DNA of 20,005 nucleotides from an uncultured Chlorobiaceae bacterium. Its GTDB lineage: Bacteria; Bacteroidota; Chlorobiia; Chlorobiales; Chlorobiaceae. The notes under the pieces were generated by a model, which did no database searches, had not been told where the DNA came from, and saw only the letters and a program-made list of their open reading frames with translations. Of the stretch, positions 7,773-13,729 are shown in pieces; the stretch's first letter is position 1, and each line of letters starts with the position of its first letter. The stretch spans positions 1-20,005 of the forward strand of contig CAIVCU010000031.1 of assembly GCA_903904495.1 (NCBI GenBank), written 5' to 3'. The position numbers were made by a program, and so were the translations under genes.

Positions 7773-7822
7773 TTGGAGAATATCTGGCAGTCCCGTATTT
7801 TAACAAAGTACATCGAAATACG
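7773..7822 (+). promoter_or_regulatory. Candidate promoter overlapped by inverted-repeat operator of the toxin-antitoxin pair
   Basis: TTGGAG (7773-7778) and TATTTT (7796-7801) are spaced by 17 nt, a weak promoter 50 nt before the antitoxin start. The inverted repeat CGTATTT (7794-7800) and AAATACG (7816-7822), arms of 7 bp with a 15-nt spacer, covers the -10 region. Ribbon-helix-helix antitoxins normally repress their own operon by binding such repeats, so this is the likely operator. The repeat is seen; the binding is inferred. Confidence 0.45.
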
Positions 7823-7848
7823 AACCCAACCATTATGGGATAAGCATC

Positions 7849-8109
7849 ATGACTACGACAACGAAAAGAGAGCAGGTCAGCTTCAAACTTGAGACCAACA
7901 CCAAGCGGCGCCTTGAAGCTCTTGCTGCTGCAACGAGAAGAACGAAAACCTTTGTCCTTGAAGAGGCGATTAATCAATACCTTGACGTCAATGAATGGCA
8001 GATCAAAAGCATTGAAGAAGGTCTGGCAGACGCCAAGGCAGGACGGATCATTAATCATGAAACGCTTGTAGCAAAGTGGGAGAAGAGAGTTGATGATAGT
8101 CTGGACTAA
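7849..8109 (+). CDS. Ribbon-helix-helix antitoxin (CopG/ParD-RelB type)
   Basis: An 86-aa antitoxin expected to neutralise the ParE-like toxin encoded next and to repress the operon. The N-terminal DNA-binding ribbon-helix-helix occupies about residues 8-46: strand EQVSFKLET, helix TKRRLEALAAATRR, turn, and helix TFVLEEAINQYL. The C-terminal part (WQIKSIEEGLADAKAGRIINHETLVAKW) is the usual toxin-binding helix with its A-x-x-G-R/x-x-x-H-E pattern. The stop lies 17 nt inside the toxin gene when the toxin starts at ATG 8093, so translation is coupled. An inverted repeat 27 nt upstream is the probable autoregulatory site. Confidence 0.9.
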   Translation: MTTTTKREQVSFKLETNTKRRLEALAAATRRTKTFVLEEAINQYLDVNEWQIKSIEEGLADAKAGRIINHETLVAKWEKRVDDSLD

Positions 8110-8368
8110 GAAAGCAGAGAAATGCCTTTTCGAAATCGAGGCTTACATAAAACAGGACAGCGAGAGAGCTGCAAGAAACACTGTGTTGAGCCTCATCAAA
8201 AAGACCACCAGGCAATTAACGCTGTATCCTGGAAGCGGCAAGCCTGGACGAGTTTATGGCACCAGAGAGATATTCTTTTCGGACATCCCTTATCTGGTTA
8301 TTTATACCTCAGACACCACAACGATAACAATTATCACTGTGTTTCATACTTCCCAAAACTACCACTGA
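8093..8368 (+). CDS. ParE/RelE-superfamily toxin
   Basis: A 91-aa toxin of the RelE/ParE fold. Family features in order are WTKKAEKCLFEIEAYI (first strand and helices), LYPGSGKPGRVYGTRE (the conserved P-x-x-G-x-x-G-R-x-x-G-T-R-E element) and IPYLVIYTSDTTTITIITVFHTSQNY (core strands ending in the H-T-S-Q motif). The YPGSGKPGR form and paired RHH antitoxin favour ParE (gyrase poison) over the mRNA-cleaving RelE, but this cannot be settled from sequence alone. I chose ATG 8093, with GAGAAGAGAG just upstream; a TTG at 8090 would add one residue. It overlaps the antitoxin by 17 nt. It looks intact. Confidence 0.9.
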   Translation: MIVWTKKAEKCLFEIEAYIKQDSERAARNTVLSLIKKTTRQLTLYPGSGKPGRVYGTREIFFSDIPYLVIYTSDTTTITIITVFHTSQNYH

Positions 8369-8389
8369 CAGTTGCCGGTTCATATAAAG

Positions 8390-8417
8390 CCCTCATGTAG
8401 CTCCAGGGGTTTGTTTT
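8390..8417 (+). terminator. Weak candidate terminator after the toxin gene
   Basis: CCCT (8390-8393) can pair with AGGG (8405-8408), followed by a T-rich run (GTTTGTTTTT) to 8417. The stem is only 4 bp with an 11-nt loop, so this is a tentative call based mainly on position about 20 nt after the toxin stop. Confidence 0.3.
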
Positions 8418-8464
8418 TCCACTCACAAACATCGCCGTATTCCAAAATATCAGGGTTGGGTTTT

Positions 8465-8505
8465 AAAAAACAATAGCCCACAACTCATTATTGAGACTAG
8501 GCTAT
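8465..8505 (-). terminator. Rho-independent terminator on the - strand (after the HU-like fragment)
   Basis: ATAGCC (8473-8478) pairs with GGCTAT (8500-8505), with an inner stem CTCA/TGAG (8484-8487 with 8492-8495). Read on the - strand the hairpin is followed by a TGTTTTTT run (complement of 8465-8472). It lies 34 nt past the triple stop of the HU-like fragment, as expected if that fragment is the true 3' end of a once-expressed gene. Confidence 0.55.
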
Positions 8506-8538
8506 AAAAAAAATGGTAGTCAGGCTGGTAAATTATTA

Positions 8539-8640
8539 TCACGCAATCTGGTCTTTGAGGGCTTTACCGACTTTGAACTTGACGGCGTTGTTTACAAGGA
8601 TGTTGATGGGTTTGCCTGCTTCATCTCTTGTCCTGGAGTT
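8539..8640 (-). pseudogene. C-terminal fragment of a probable HU-type DNA-binding protein
   Basis: On the - strand one frame reads RDEAGKPINILVNNAVKF then KVGKALKDQIA and stops at a TGA-TAA-TAA triplet. The ending x-F-K-x-G-K-A-L-K-D is typical of the C terminus of HU/IHF proteins, and the preceding segment fits the last beta strands. Only about 33 residues remain. Upstream of about 8640 the frame meets a stop and the sequence becomes the AlbA_2/RecG-like remnant in another frame. This looks like a fusion of two truncated genes by deletion or recombination. The HU identity rests on a short match, so it is moderate. Confidence 0.5.
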
Positions 8641-9090
8641 TTCGGCCTTTTGAAGTCAGGCGATATTTTTGCAGTCGGCTTGTTGGCTTATCAGGAATGG
8701 TGTATGCAATGAAGTTATCAGCAAGCATTTCACGGATTCGTTCATTCAGTTTTCCCGATACCGACCTGTGACCAAGCGCAGCAGACAATTCAGATTTTGA
8801 TCGGGCACCGATGAGCAGCTCCTTGATGACTCTTTCAAAAATCGACTCTGGCCTCGACTCTGGCCCCAACTCGGGCCTTGAAGAAACTTCCGCTGCCTCA
8901 CGTACAAGAGTGTTTGAAGGTTTCTCTCCAAATTCCGGCACACTGATGATCATGCGAAATATATCACCTTCAATAAGCTGAGTGAGGATCCAATCCTCCA
9001 TACTTTTTGCCGTACATCATCATCTTGCGCATACCGGAACCCAGTTCGTCGGCGCGGTCTATTGCAATATAAAAATGGTGAAACAGGGGT
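8621..9090 (-). pseudogene. Frameshifted C-terminal remnant of an AlbA_2/RecG-like ATP-dependent regulator
   Basis: Two - strand frames together give the C-terminal part of the family also represented intact at 15391-16800. Frame one (about 9090-8990) reads PLFHHFYIAIDRADELGSGM then RKMMMYGKKYGG, the post-ATPase motif E-L-G-S-G-M. Frame two continues LIEGDIFRMIISVPEFGE and ends in a winged helix (LNERIREMLADNFIAYTIPD, then KPTSRLQKYRLTSKG) close to the intact copy. The break is TGAGTGAG at 8979-8986 on the + strand: removing one TGAG restores a continuous D-P-Q-L-I-E. The N-terminal AlbA_2 and ATPase domains are gone, and the last few codons run into the HU-like fragment. An ATG at 9001 is therefore not a real start. 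Confidence 0.8.
8725..8750. repeat. Direct repeat copy 2 (26 bp, partner at 7578-7603)
   Basis: Second copy of the repeat, encoding LNERIREML on the - strand inside the ATPase remnant. Being in direct orientation, the two copies could support recombinational loss of the 1.15-kb segment between them. Confidence 0.75.
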
Positions 9091-9194
9091 CTACTTTTTG
9101 CTGGCAATCATGCTTGGCAGGGAATCAACTGTTTTGTCGTGTTGCCGAGTAGAAAAATCAGCAAGCGCAGTAAACATCATCTCAAGCGATCAAT
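9091..9194. other. Short gap downstream of the RES gene
   Basis: The stretch between the RES-gene stop and the ATPase remnant. A 29-codon - strand frame (ATG at 9180, stop at 9091, MMFTALADFSTRQHDKTVDS...) begins 15 nt after the RES stop but matches nothing I recognise. No terminator hairpin was seen for the RES operon here. Confidence 0.3.
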
Positions 9195-10220
9195 TTATTG
9201 TGAAACTTCTACAGATACCCGAGACACTTTATAACGTTCAACGTTGAGCGGCGATGCAATATTTGGTTCAAAAACGGCAAGGTTTATCCCATCTCCTACT
9301 GAGCTTTTATATATCACTCCATTGTAGCCACATTTTTTAATGAATTCACAGATATATTGACATGGGATATAGTCAATAGCTGCTACCTGTAGAAGTACGG
9401 GACGTGTCAATTCATCTCCAAGTTGCTCTAATAATGAAATATCACCTCTTAATAATGCGATTTCTCTTTCATCGCCGAACGAAAAAGGAGAAACGGTTTT
9501 ACGAGGATAACGCAAATCAATGATTTTCAAATCTTTGGACACACAATATTCAGCTACGCTTGCAAAAACTCCAGTATGGGGGCGAAGTTCCGAAATCGCA
9601 GTGGCAATAGTTGATGCAAGGTACAAGTATGGAATTCCTGCAGGATTTGCTCTGCCTTGCGATGCCAGATGTTTCGGTGGTGCACCCATTTCATCTAGCA
9701 AAAAAGGCTCTGTTATAGTTTGAAGACGGGCTCTATACCACTGTTCGTTGAATTCATCTGGTTCAAGACATAAAAATGTCAATAAATAACTGAGTCGATC
9801 CTCATCAATTTCTGATTTTGGAAAGAATCTGTTTTCATACATCAGCTCGCTTCGAAGTTTTTCCCAGCGTTCAAGTCCATCCGTACGCGAAGAATCTGTA
9901 GGAATAAATTTATCACGAACTATTTCTCCATCATCAAGTATATCAGCCAAGAGTTCTTTTGAGTGAGCAATATCCATCGTGGGATTAGAAAACATATCCC
10001 AATCATCCTTAAACCATTCAACAAGAGTTTTTCCTGTCTGATTCTTAGTATAAATATTTGAAAGTAGTTCAAAATAGTCTTTAAGATAATATATTCGAAT
10101 CAGTTGAGTGTTTTCTGTGCCACAATAAAAACATGTCCCAACTTCACTTGCATATTTTGGAATAACACCTCTTGTTATTTCTCGATCACCGATACAGTTG
10201 GCACAACAACTTTTCATCAT
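9195..10220 (-). CDS. RES-domain protein with N-terminal zinc-ribbon-like and HEPN/RES-type region
   Basis: A 341-aa protein. The C-terminal RES domain (about 160-325) shows the features that name the family: Arg in YRARL (163/165), Glu211 in IATAISELRPH, and Ser306/307 in GVIYKSSVGDGINLAVFEPN. It also has GRANPAGIPYLYLAS, the usual start of the fold. Characterised RES toxins are ADP-ribosyltransferase-like and deplete NAD+. Ahead of it lie two CxxC pairs (C6-x2-C9, C30-x2-C33), a likely zinc ribbon, then a helical region (about 45-150) like the HEPN/RES N-terminal domain. It overlaps the sce7725 stop as ATGA, so it is translated with that gene. The usual Xre/MbcA-type antitoxin is not adjacent. 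Catalytic activity is inferred. Confidence 0.82.
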   Translation of the reverse strand: MMKSCCANCIGDREITRGVIPKYASEVGTCFYCGTENTQLIRIYYLKDYFELLSNIYTKNQTGKTLVEWFKDDWDMFSNPTMDIAHSKELLADILDDGEIVRDKFIPTDSSRTDGLERWEKLRSELMYENRFFPKSEIDEDRLSYLLTFLCLEPDEFNEQWYRARLQTITEPFLLDEMGAPPKHLASQGRANPAGIPYLYLASTIATAISELRPHTGVFASVAEYCVSKDLKIIDLRYPRKTVSPFSFGDEREIALLRGDISLLEQLGDELTRPVLLQVAAIDYIPCQYICEFIKKCGYNGVIYKSSVGDGINLAVFEPNIASPLNVERYKVSRVSVEVSQ

Positions 10221-11170
10221 GCAATATTTTCTTCCCGAATGAAGTAATCTGCCAAGGTCTCTATATGATGCTTCATTGATAATTTTTTAACATATCCCAG
10301 ACCAGGGAAATGTTTCATTTCATGTAATTTGAAAAATTCCATGACCGCATCACTTCGAAGTATTTGAGTATCGGGACGGTTTACTTCATCAACCAATTTG
10401 TCCAATGCTTCTGCAAATTTACCTGCAGGATCTGTCGGATCATCTTGACGATTCGATTTAAAATGATGAATATACATGCCATCATCTTTATTTCTGTCAA
10501 TGAAGGTCAGATGAATGGCAACGGCATAGGCAGGCCCACCCGTTTCTGAATAATCATCACCAACGATCAGGAAATCGCCAAAACCGTTCATCCCCTCATC
10601 TCTGAATGTTGCATGTAGATCGGAGAAAAACTCTACATGTGGGTGTAATCTATTCGATCGTTTTTCAAAACCATCACGCAATAATATCCGCTCACCTGAT
10701 CTGAAATGCTTTTGGTAAAGCTTGCCACAACTTCCCTCAAAAAAAACATGTCGCATCTCAGATGCTTGCATACCCAACAACTCTGACAATGCCTTTGCTT
10801 CTGTGAAGCCTGCATGAATAAGCGTAACATGCCTTTCAGGAAAAGAGTTACAATACTCCAAGGCATCTTTTGCGGACATGTTTTCAGACAATAAAATACC
10901 AACTGAAACATTCACCTCTTTTTCAAAGTCTTTGTTAATCATCTCGACAATACCATCACCATTTCTTGAATGGTCACCATAGTGAGGATTAACAATAACC
11001 ACCGTTTGACCACCAATATCTATGACCGATGAAAGTGTTTTGCTTAACCCTCCCAACGACTCCTTGACAGGCTCAATAATTGGAATAATCTGCTCCTGTA
11101 CCATAAGTGACGCAGTCTCTCGGATAGTCAGCAGTTCATTTTGTTTTCCTCGAAAATAAGGGTAGTACAT
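10217..11170 (-). CDS. sce7725-family protein (beta-protein-like)
   Basis: A 317-aa protein that I recognise as the sce7725 family. The N terminus MYYPYFRGKQNELLTIRETA followed by IIPIIEPVKE is characteristic. Later landmarks are VVIVNPHYGDHS (about 56-67), VTLIHAGFTEA (about 115-125), a Leu/Arg-rich segment ending ILLRDGFEKRSNR (about 160-172) and FGDFLIVGDDYSETGGPAYAVAIH (about 197-220, the most conserved block). The family resembles the phage T4-type beta protein and has no established biochemical function. It lies 7 nt after sce7726 and overlaps the RES gene by 4 nt, so the three are one transcription and translation unit. There are no membrane segments or signal peptide, so it is cytoplasmic. 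Confidence 0.82.
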   Translation of the reverse strand: MYYPYFRGKQNELLTIRETASLMVQEQIIPIIEPVKESLGGLSKTLSSVIDIGGQTVVIVNPHYGDHSRNGDGIVEMINKDFEKEVNVSVGILLSENMSAKDALEYCNSFPERHVTLIHAGFTEAKALSELLGMQASEMRHVFFEGSCGKLYQKHFRSGERILLRDGFEKRSNRLHPHVEFFSDLHATFRDEGMNGFGDFLIVGDDYSETGGPAYAVAIHLTFIDRNKDDGMYIHHFKSNRQDDPTDPAGKFAEALDKLVDEVNRPDTQILRSDAVMEFFKLHEMKHFPGLGYVKKLSMKHHIETLADYFIREENIA

Positions 11171-11177
11171 AAAAAGA

Positions 11178-12080
11178 TCATGCCCATTTTAAAGCTTCGA
11201 TGATTGGAATATCCATAACATCCAGGAACCTTGAATAATCAGTCTTTTTCAAAGAAGTAGATAATACAACCGCCTGCAATGATTGAGGAATGGATTTCAT
11301 GATATCGGTTATTGCAGATTGACTGCGAGTATTGCCAAGAACCTCAACCATCCCATTATGCGCTTCATATGGTGTTAATTCAAGGAATTTTTTACGCAAA
11401 AAAGCATGCATAAGGGTATTGGGGAGTTTGGTGAGTTCAACACCATTATTTTTCAAAATCTTCTTTGCTTCATCGCTTCGTATTGCATCAAAAATAACTG
11501 CTTGACTTATTCGCTCTGGTGAATATTGAGATTTTCTTATTGTTGATATCTGAAATCTGTCCGTAAGCAACAATACCCCTACGTCATCAGGTAATGCGGC
11601 AAAAACATTTTTGATATGATTTTCACCTGTAATAACATTTACATGAGCAAAAAAACGTCTATACCAAGAGATTTGATCCTGAATTCTCGCAAGAGAATCC
11701 CGTTCGGATTTTATTTCATAGACTGTTGATGTTCCGTTCAAAATAGCGATATCAGCTTTGCAGCTTCCAACACGAAATTCGGTAAGCATTGCGGCAGTTT
11801 GAAGCGAATGTTTTCCAAGCAATATTTTATGCGCAAGAGCATTCTTGTAGATGTATTCATTCCGAAATTCTTTTCTTTTCAACAATGAAAACGCTTTTTC
11901 GAAAAGATTACTTAGCGGAGATTCATGATTAATCTGATCAAGGAGGCACGATTCTTTGGCTAACCTTGAAAATTGTGGTGAAGAGCCTTTTTGTGCAAGA
12001 TCTCGAATCAACCCTGGAGAAAAAAGCCGGGAAGTAGCTGAAAGTCTGGATTCTTCAGGCGGCTTAACAGCTATAAGCAT
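11178..12080 (-). CDS. sce7726-family protein with PD-(D/E)xK-like nuclease motif
   Basis: A 300-aa cytoplasmic protein of the sce7726 family, first gene of the three-gene unit. The conserved core RNEYIYKNALAHKILLGKHS (about 73-92) is followed by LTEFRVGSCKADIAILNG and VYEIKSERDSL. This gives E101, D110 and E122-x-K124, the spacing and hydrophobic strands of a PD-(D/E)xK nuclease-like fold. A region ending ISWYRRFFAHVNVITGE (about 137-153) fits the last core strand. The C-terminal half is helical with no motif I recognise. The ATG at 12080 has no clear ribosome binding site. Upstream is a 282-nt gap with an inverted repeat. Nuclease activity is inferred from the motif only. Confidence 0.82.
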   Translation of the reverse strand: MLIAVKPPEESRLSATSRLFSPGLIRDLAQKGSSPQFSRLAKESCLLDQINHESPLSNLFEKAFSLLKRKEFRNEYIYKNALAHKILLGKHSLQTAAMLTEFRVGSCKADIAILNGTSTVYEIKSERDSLARIQDQISWYRRFFAHVNVITGENHIKNVFAALPDDVGVLLLTDRFQISTIRKSQYSPERISQAVIFDAIRSDEAKKILKNNGVELTKLPNTLMHAFLRKKFLELTPYEAHNGMVEVLGNTRSQSAITDIMKSIPQSLQAVVLSTSLKKTDYSRFLDVMDIPIIEALKWA

Positions 12081-12362
12081 TACTATTTTATCTTTAGTAG
12101 GTTACATATACCAAACAGGACGTCTGGTTGAAACATGCTGAGCTTCCTTTTGCAACATATGCGAAACTTTTCCGGAAATTACACATGGAAATTTCCCGAA
12201 GTCTCTATGGCTTCAGGCCATAAACATCTCGCATTTTAAGTTTAAGAAAGCGATCAAACTAATTCAAATTATTCCGTATTTTAACGGTAATTTAGAAAAA
12301 GATATCCTATTTCCATCATCGGCATTGTAAAACCCGAGTTTAAAACTCTTCAGATCACCGGT
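12081..12362. promoter_or_regulatory. Intergenic region upstream of sce7726 with inverted repeats
   Basis: The gap between hsdS (upstream on the - strand) and sce7726. Main structures: GGAAATT (12174-12180) with AATTTCC (12190-12196), 94 nt before sce7726 and a candidate operator; a perfect 6-bp hairpin TATGGC-TTCAG-GCCATA (12206-12222); CCGT-ATTTTA-ACGG near 12280-12295; and the 13-bp palindrome GAGTTT-A-AAACTC (12336-12348) just after hsdS. On the - strand the last is followed by GGGTTTT and might be a weak terminator for the hsd operon. No gene is seen here. No strong -35/-10 pair is evident for sce7726. Confidence 0.4.
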
Positions 12363-13541
12363 TCACCCTCTTCGACAAGCGGTCGGCACACGCGACAAAT
12401 CCAGCTCGTCCTTAAAGGCTTTCTGGCTTAATATGCCATAGAGATTTTCAAATTCTTTGAGGCTTTGCTGATACCGTGATTTGATGCCCTCAAACTTTTC
12501 AGCAATATCGGCAAATTGGTTTTGGAGGTCGATAGGCGGAGTCGGAATGTATAGTTTGTGCATAGCAATAGAATCAAATTTTCGAGTACCATGCCCAGCA
12601 GTTGAAATAAGCTTAAGTATTTTACGTTTTAATGCATTGATACAGCTCTGTAAATAGACAACATTTAATCTCTGGATTGGTTTGATGGCCTTTATATCTT
12701 GATTGATGGCAATATCAACAGTATTTATTGCTACAGGAAATGAATGAACGAGAATCATCCCACGAACAACAATCAGCAAATGGTTCGGAGTGATCCGTTT
12801 TAGTGTCGTCTCCTCAAAAACAGATTCAGCAATATGATCTTCTGCATCCTCAATTTTTGAAACCTTCATATCCTTAGGACTTACCCAAGGGAAATTTCCA
12901 TCCCAATAGTCAGCTCTCTTTTTACTGGGAGTTCCCCCGCTTACAAAGTGTCCAACCTTATGAAATGGAAGTATATCCCACCCCTTCTCATTCCTGACCG
13001 GATCACCAAACATCTCCAGAAAAACACTTTTGAGCAGTTCGTCAAGCTGTTTGAGTTGCTCGCGGCGGCGGGAGATCAAGTCCTCTACTTTGGAAAGAAG
13101 GGTTGCAATCCGGATTTGATCTTCGAGCGGCGGTAGAGGAATTTCAAGCATTTTCAAAGTTGTTTGAGTTATCGCTTGAAATGTTGAACCTGTTCCTAAA
13201 CTTGCAACATTTTTCTCATTGCACTTTAGGTAATAGTAAAGGAAATAATGGTTTAGATTTGAATGTGATCGGATTGCAGACAGACCTCTTCCTATAATAC
13301 ACTTCTGATCGCAAATATTTACAGATCCAACCGGAGCTCGGACAGACATAAGAATATCGCCAGGTATCGCCTCCTTTCGCTTTATGCTATTGCACCAAAC
13401 ACGAACTTTAGGGAATTTTTCTTGAAAATCAGCTTTCCCTTGAAAAAACGGCAATCCATCGGCGATTGAATTATATGTTGATGACTCAGGCGATTGCCCT
13501 GCGATTATTGACGTAACCTGTTGAAGTTCGACTGTTTTCAT
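12363..13541 (-). CDS. hsdS: HsdS, specificity subunit of a type I restriction-modification system
   Basis: A 392-aa DNA-recognition subunit. It has the standard two-half architecture: a first target-recognition domain (about 1-135, with IPGDILMSVRAPVGSVNI and IPLPPLEDQIRIATLLSKVE), a conserved helical spacer (about 140-178, ISRRREQLKQLDELLKSVFL then EMFGDP), a second target-recognition domain (about 188-335, VGHFVSGGTPSKK, FPWVSPKDMK, YIPTPPIDLQNQFADIAEKF) and a C-terminal spacer helix. It defines the bipartite methylation and cleavage sequence, which cannot be read from the protein alone. I chose ATG 13541 because it overlaps the upstream 63-aa ORF stop as ATGA; a GTG at 13550 would add three residues. 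It is the last gene of the hsd operon. Confidence 0.92.
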   Translation of the reverse strand: MKTVELQQVTSIIAGQSPESSTYNSIADGLPFFQGKADFQEKFPKVRVWCNSIKRKEAIPGDILMSVRAPVGSVNICDQKCIIGRGLSAIRSHSNLNHYFLYYYLKCNEKNVASLGTGSTFQAITQTTLKMLEIPLPPLEDQIRIATLLSKVEDLISRRREQLKQLDELLKSVFLEMFGDPVRNEKGWDILPFHKVGHFVSGGTPSKKRADYWDGNFPWVSPKDMKVSKIEDAEDHIAESVFEETTLKRITPNHLLIVVRGMILVHSFPVAINTVDIAINQDIKAIKPIQRLNVVYLQSCINALKRKILKLISTAGHGTRKFDSIAMHKLYIPTPPIDLQNQFADIAEKFEGIKSRYQQSLKEFENLYGILSQKAFKDELDLSRVPTACRRG

Positions 13542-13729
13542 CTCCACCACCCCTCAATCACCTTCATGCCGATTGACGGATTATCTTCTGGCATTTTTTT
13601 GTATCCATCATAATCGAATTGCGAACGCACCGCGTTCGTAATTGAAAATCCATTATCAAAATGCTTGTTAGGCTTCAATTGCCTGACTGAAAAACTCGTT
13701 CCATAACCGGCTACATATGTTTGTTTCAT
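13538..13729 (-). CDS. Uncharacterised 63-aa protein between hsdM and hsdS
   Basis: A short reading frame exactly filling the space between hsdM and hsdS. Its ATG overlaps the hsdM TGA (ATGA, 13726-13729) and its TGA overlaps the hsdS ATG (ATGA, 13538-13541), so it is positioned to be translated between them. The protein (MKQTYVAGYGTSFSVRQLKP, then NKHFDNGFSITNAVRSQFDYDGYK) is hydrophilic, with no signal or membrane segment and no motif I can name. Double coupling argues for a real gene rather than chance. It may aid HsdM-HsdS assembly or be an added regulator, which is inference. Alternatively it is only a spacer that preserves coupling. Confidence 0.7.
   Translation of the reverse strand: MKQTYVAGYGTSFSVRQLKPNKHFDNGFSITNAVRSQFDYDGYKKMPEDNPSIGMKVIEGWWR

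Noticed and set aside
7698..7892. 64-aa + strand frame before the antitoxin
   Set aside because: It overlaps the operator and antitoxin start, has no recognisable features and no good ribosome binding site.
8491..8712. 73-aa + strand frame
   Set aside because: It is antisense to the HU-like and ATPase remnants, whose homology explains the open frame.
12206..12222. Perfect 6-bp hairpin as a terminator for hsdS
   Set aside because: No T tract on either strand and it lies about 140 nt past the hsdS stop.
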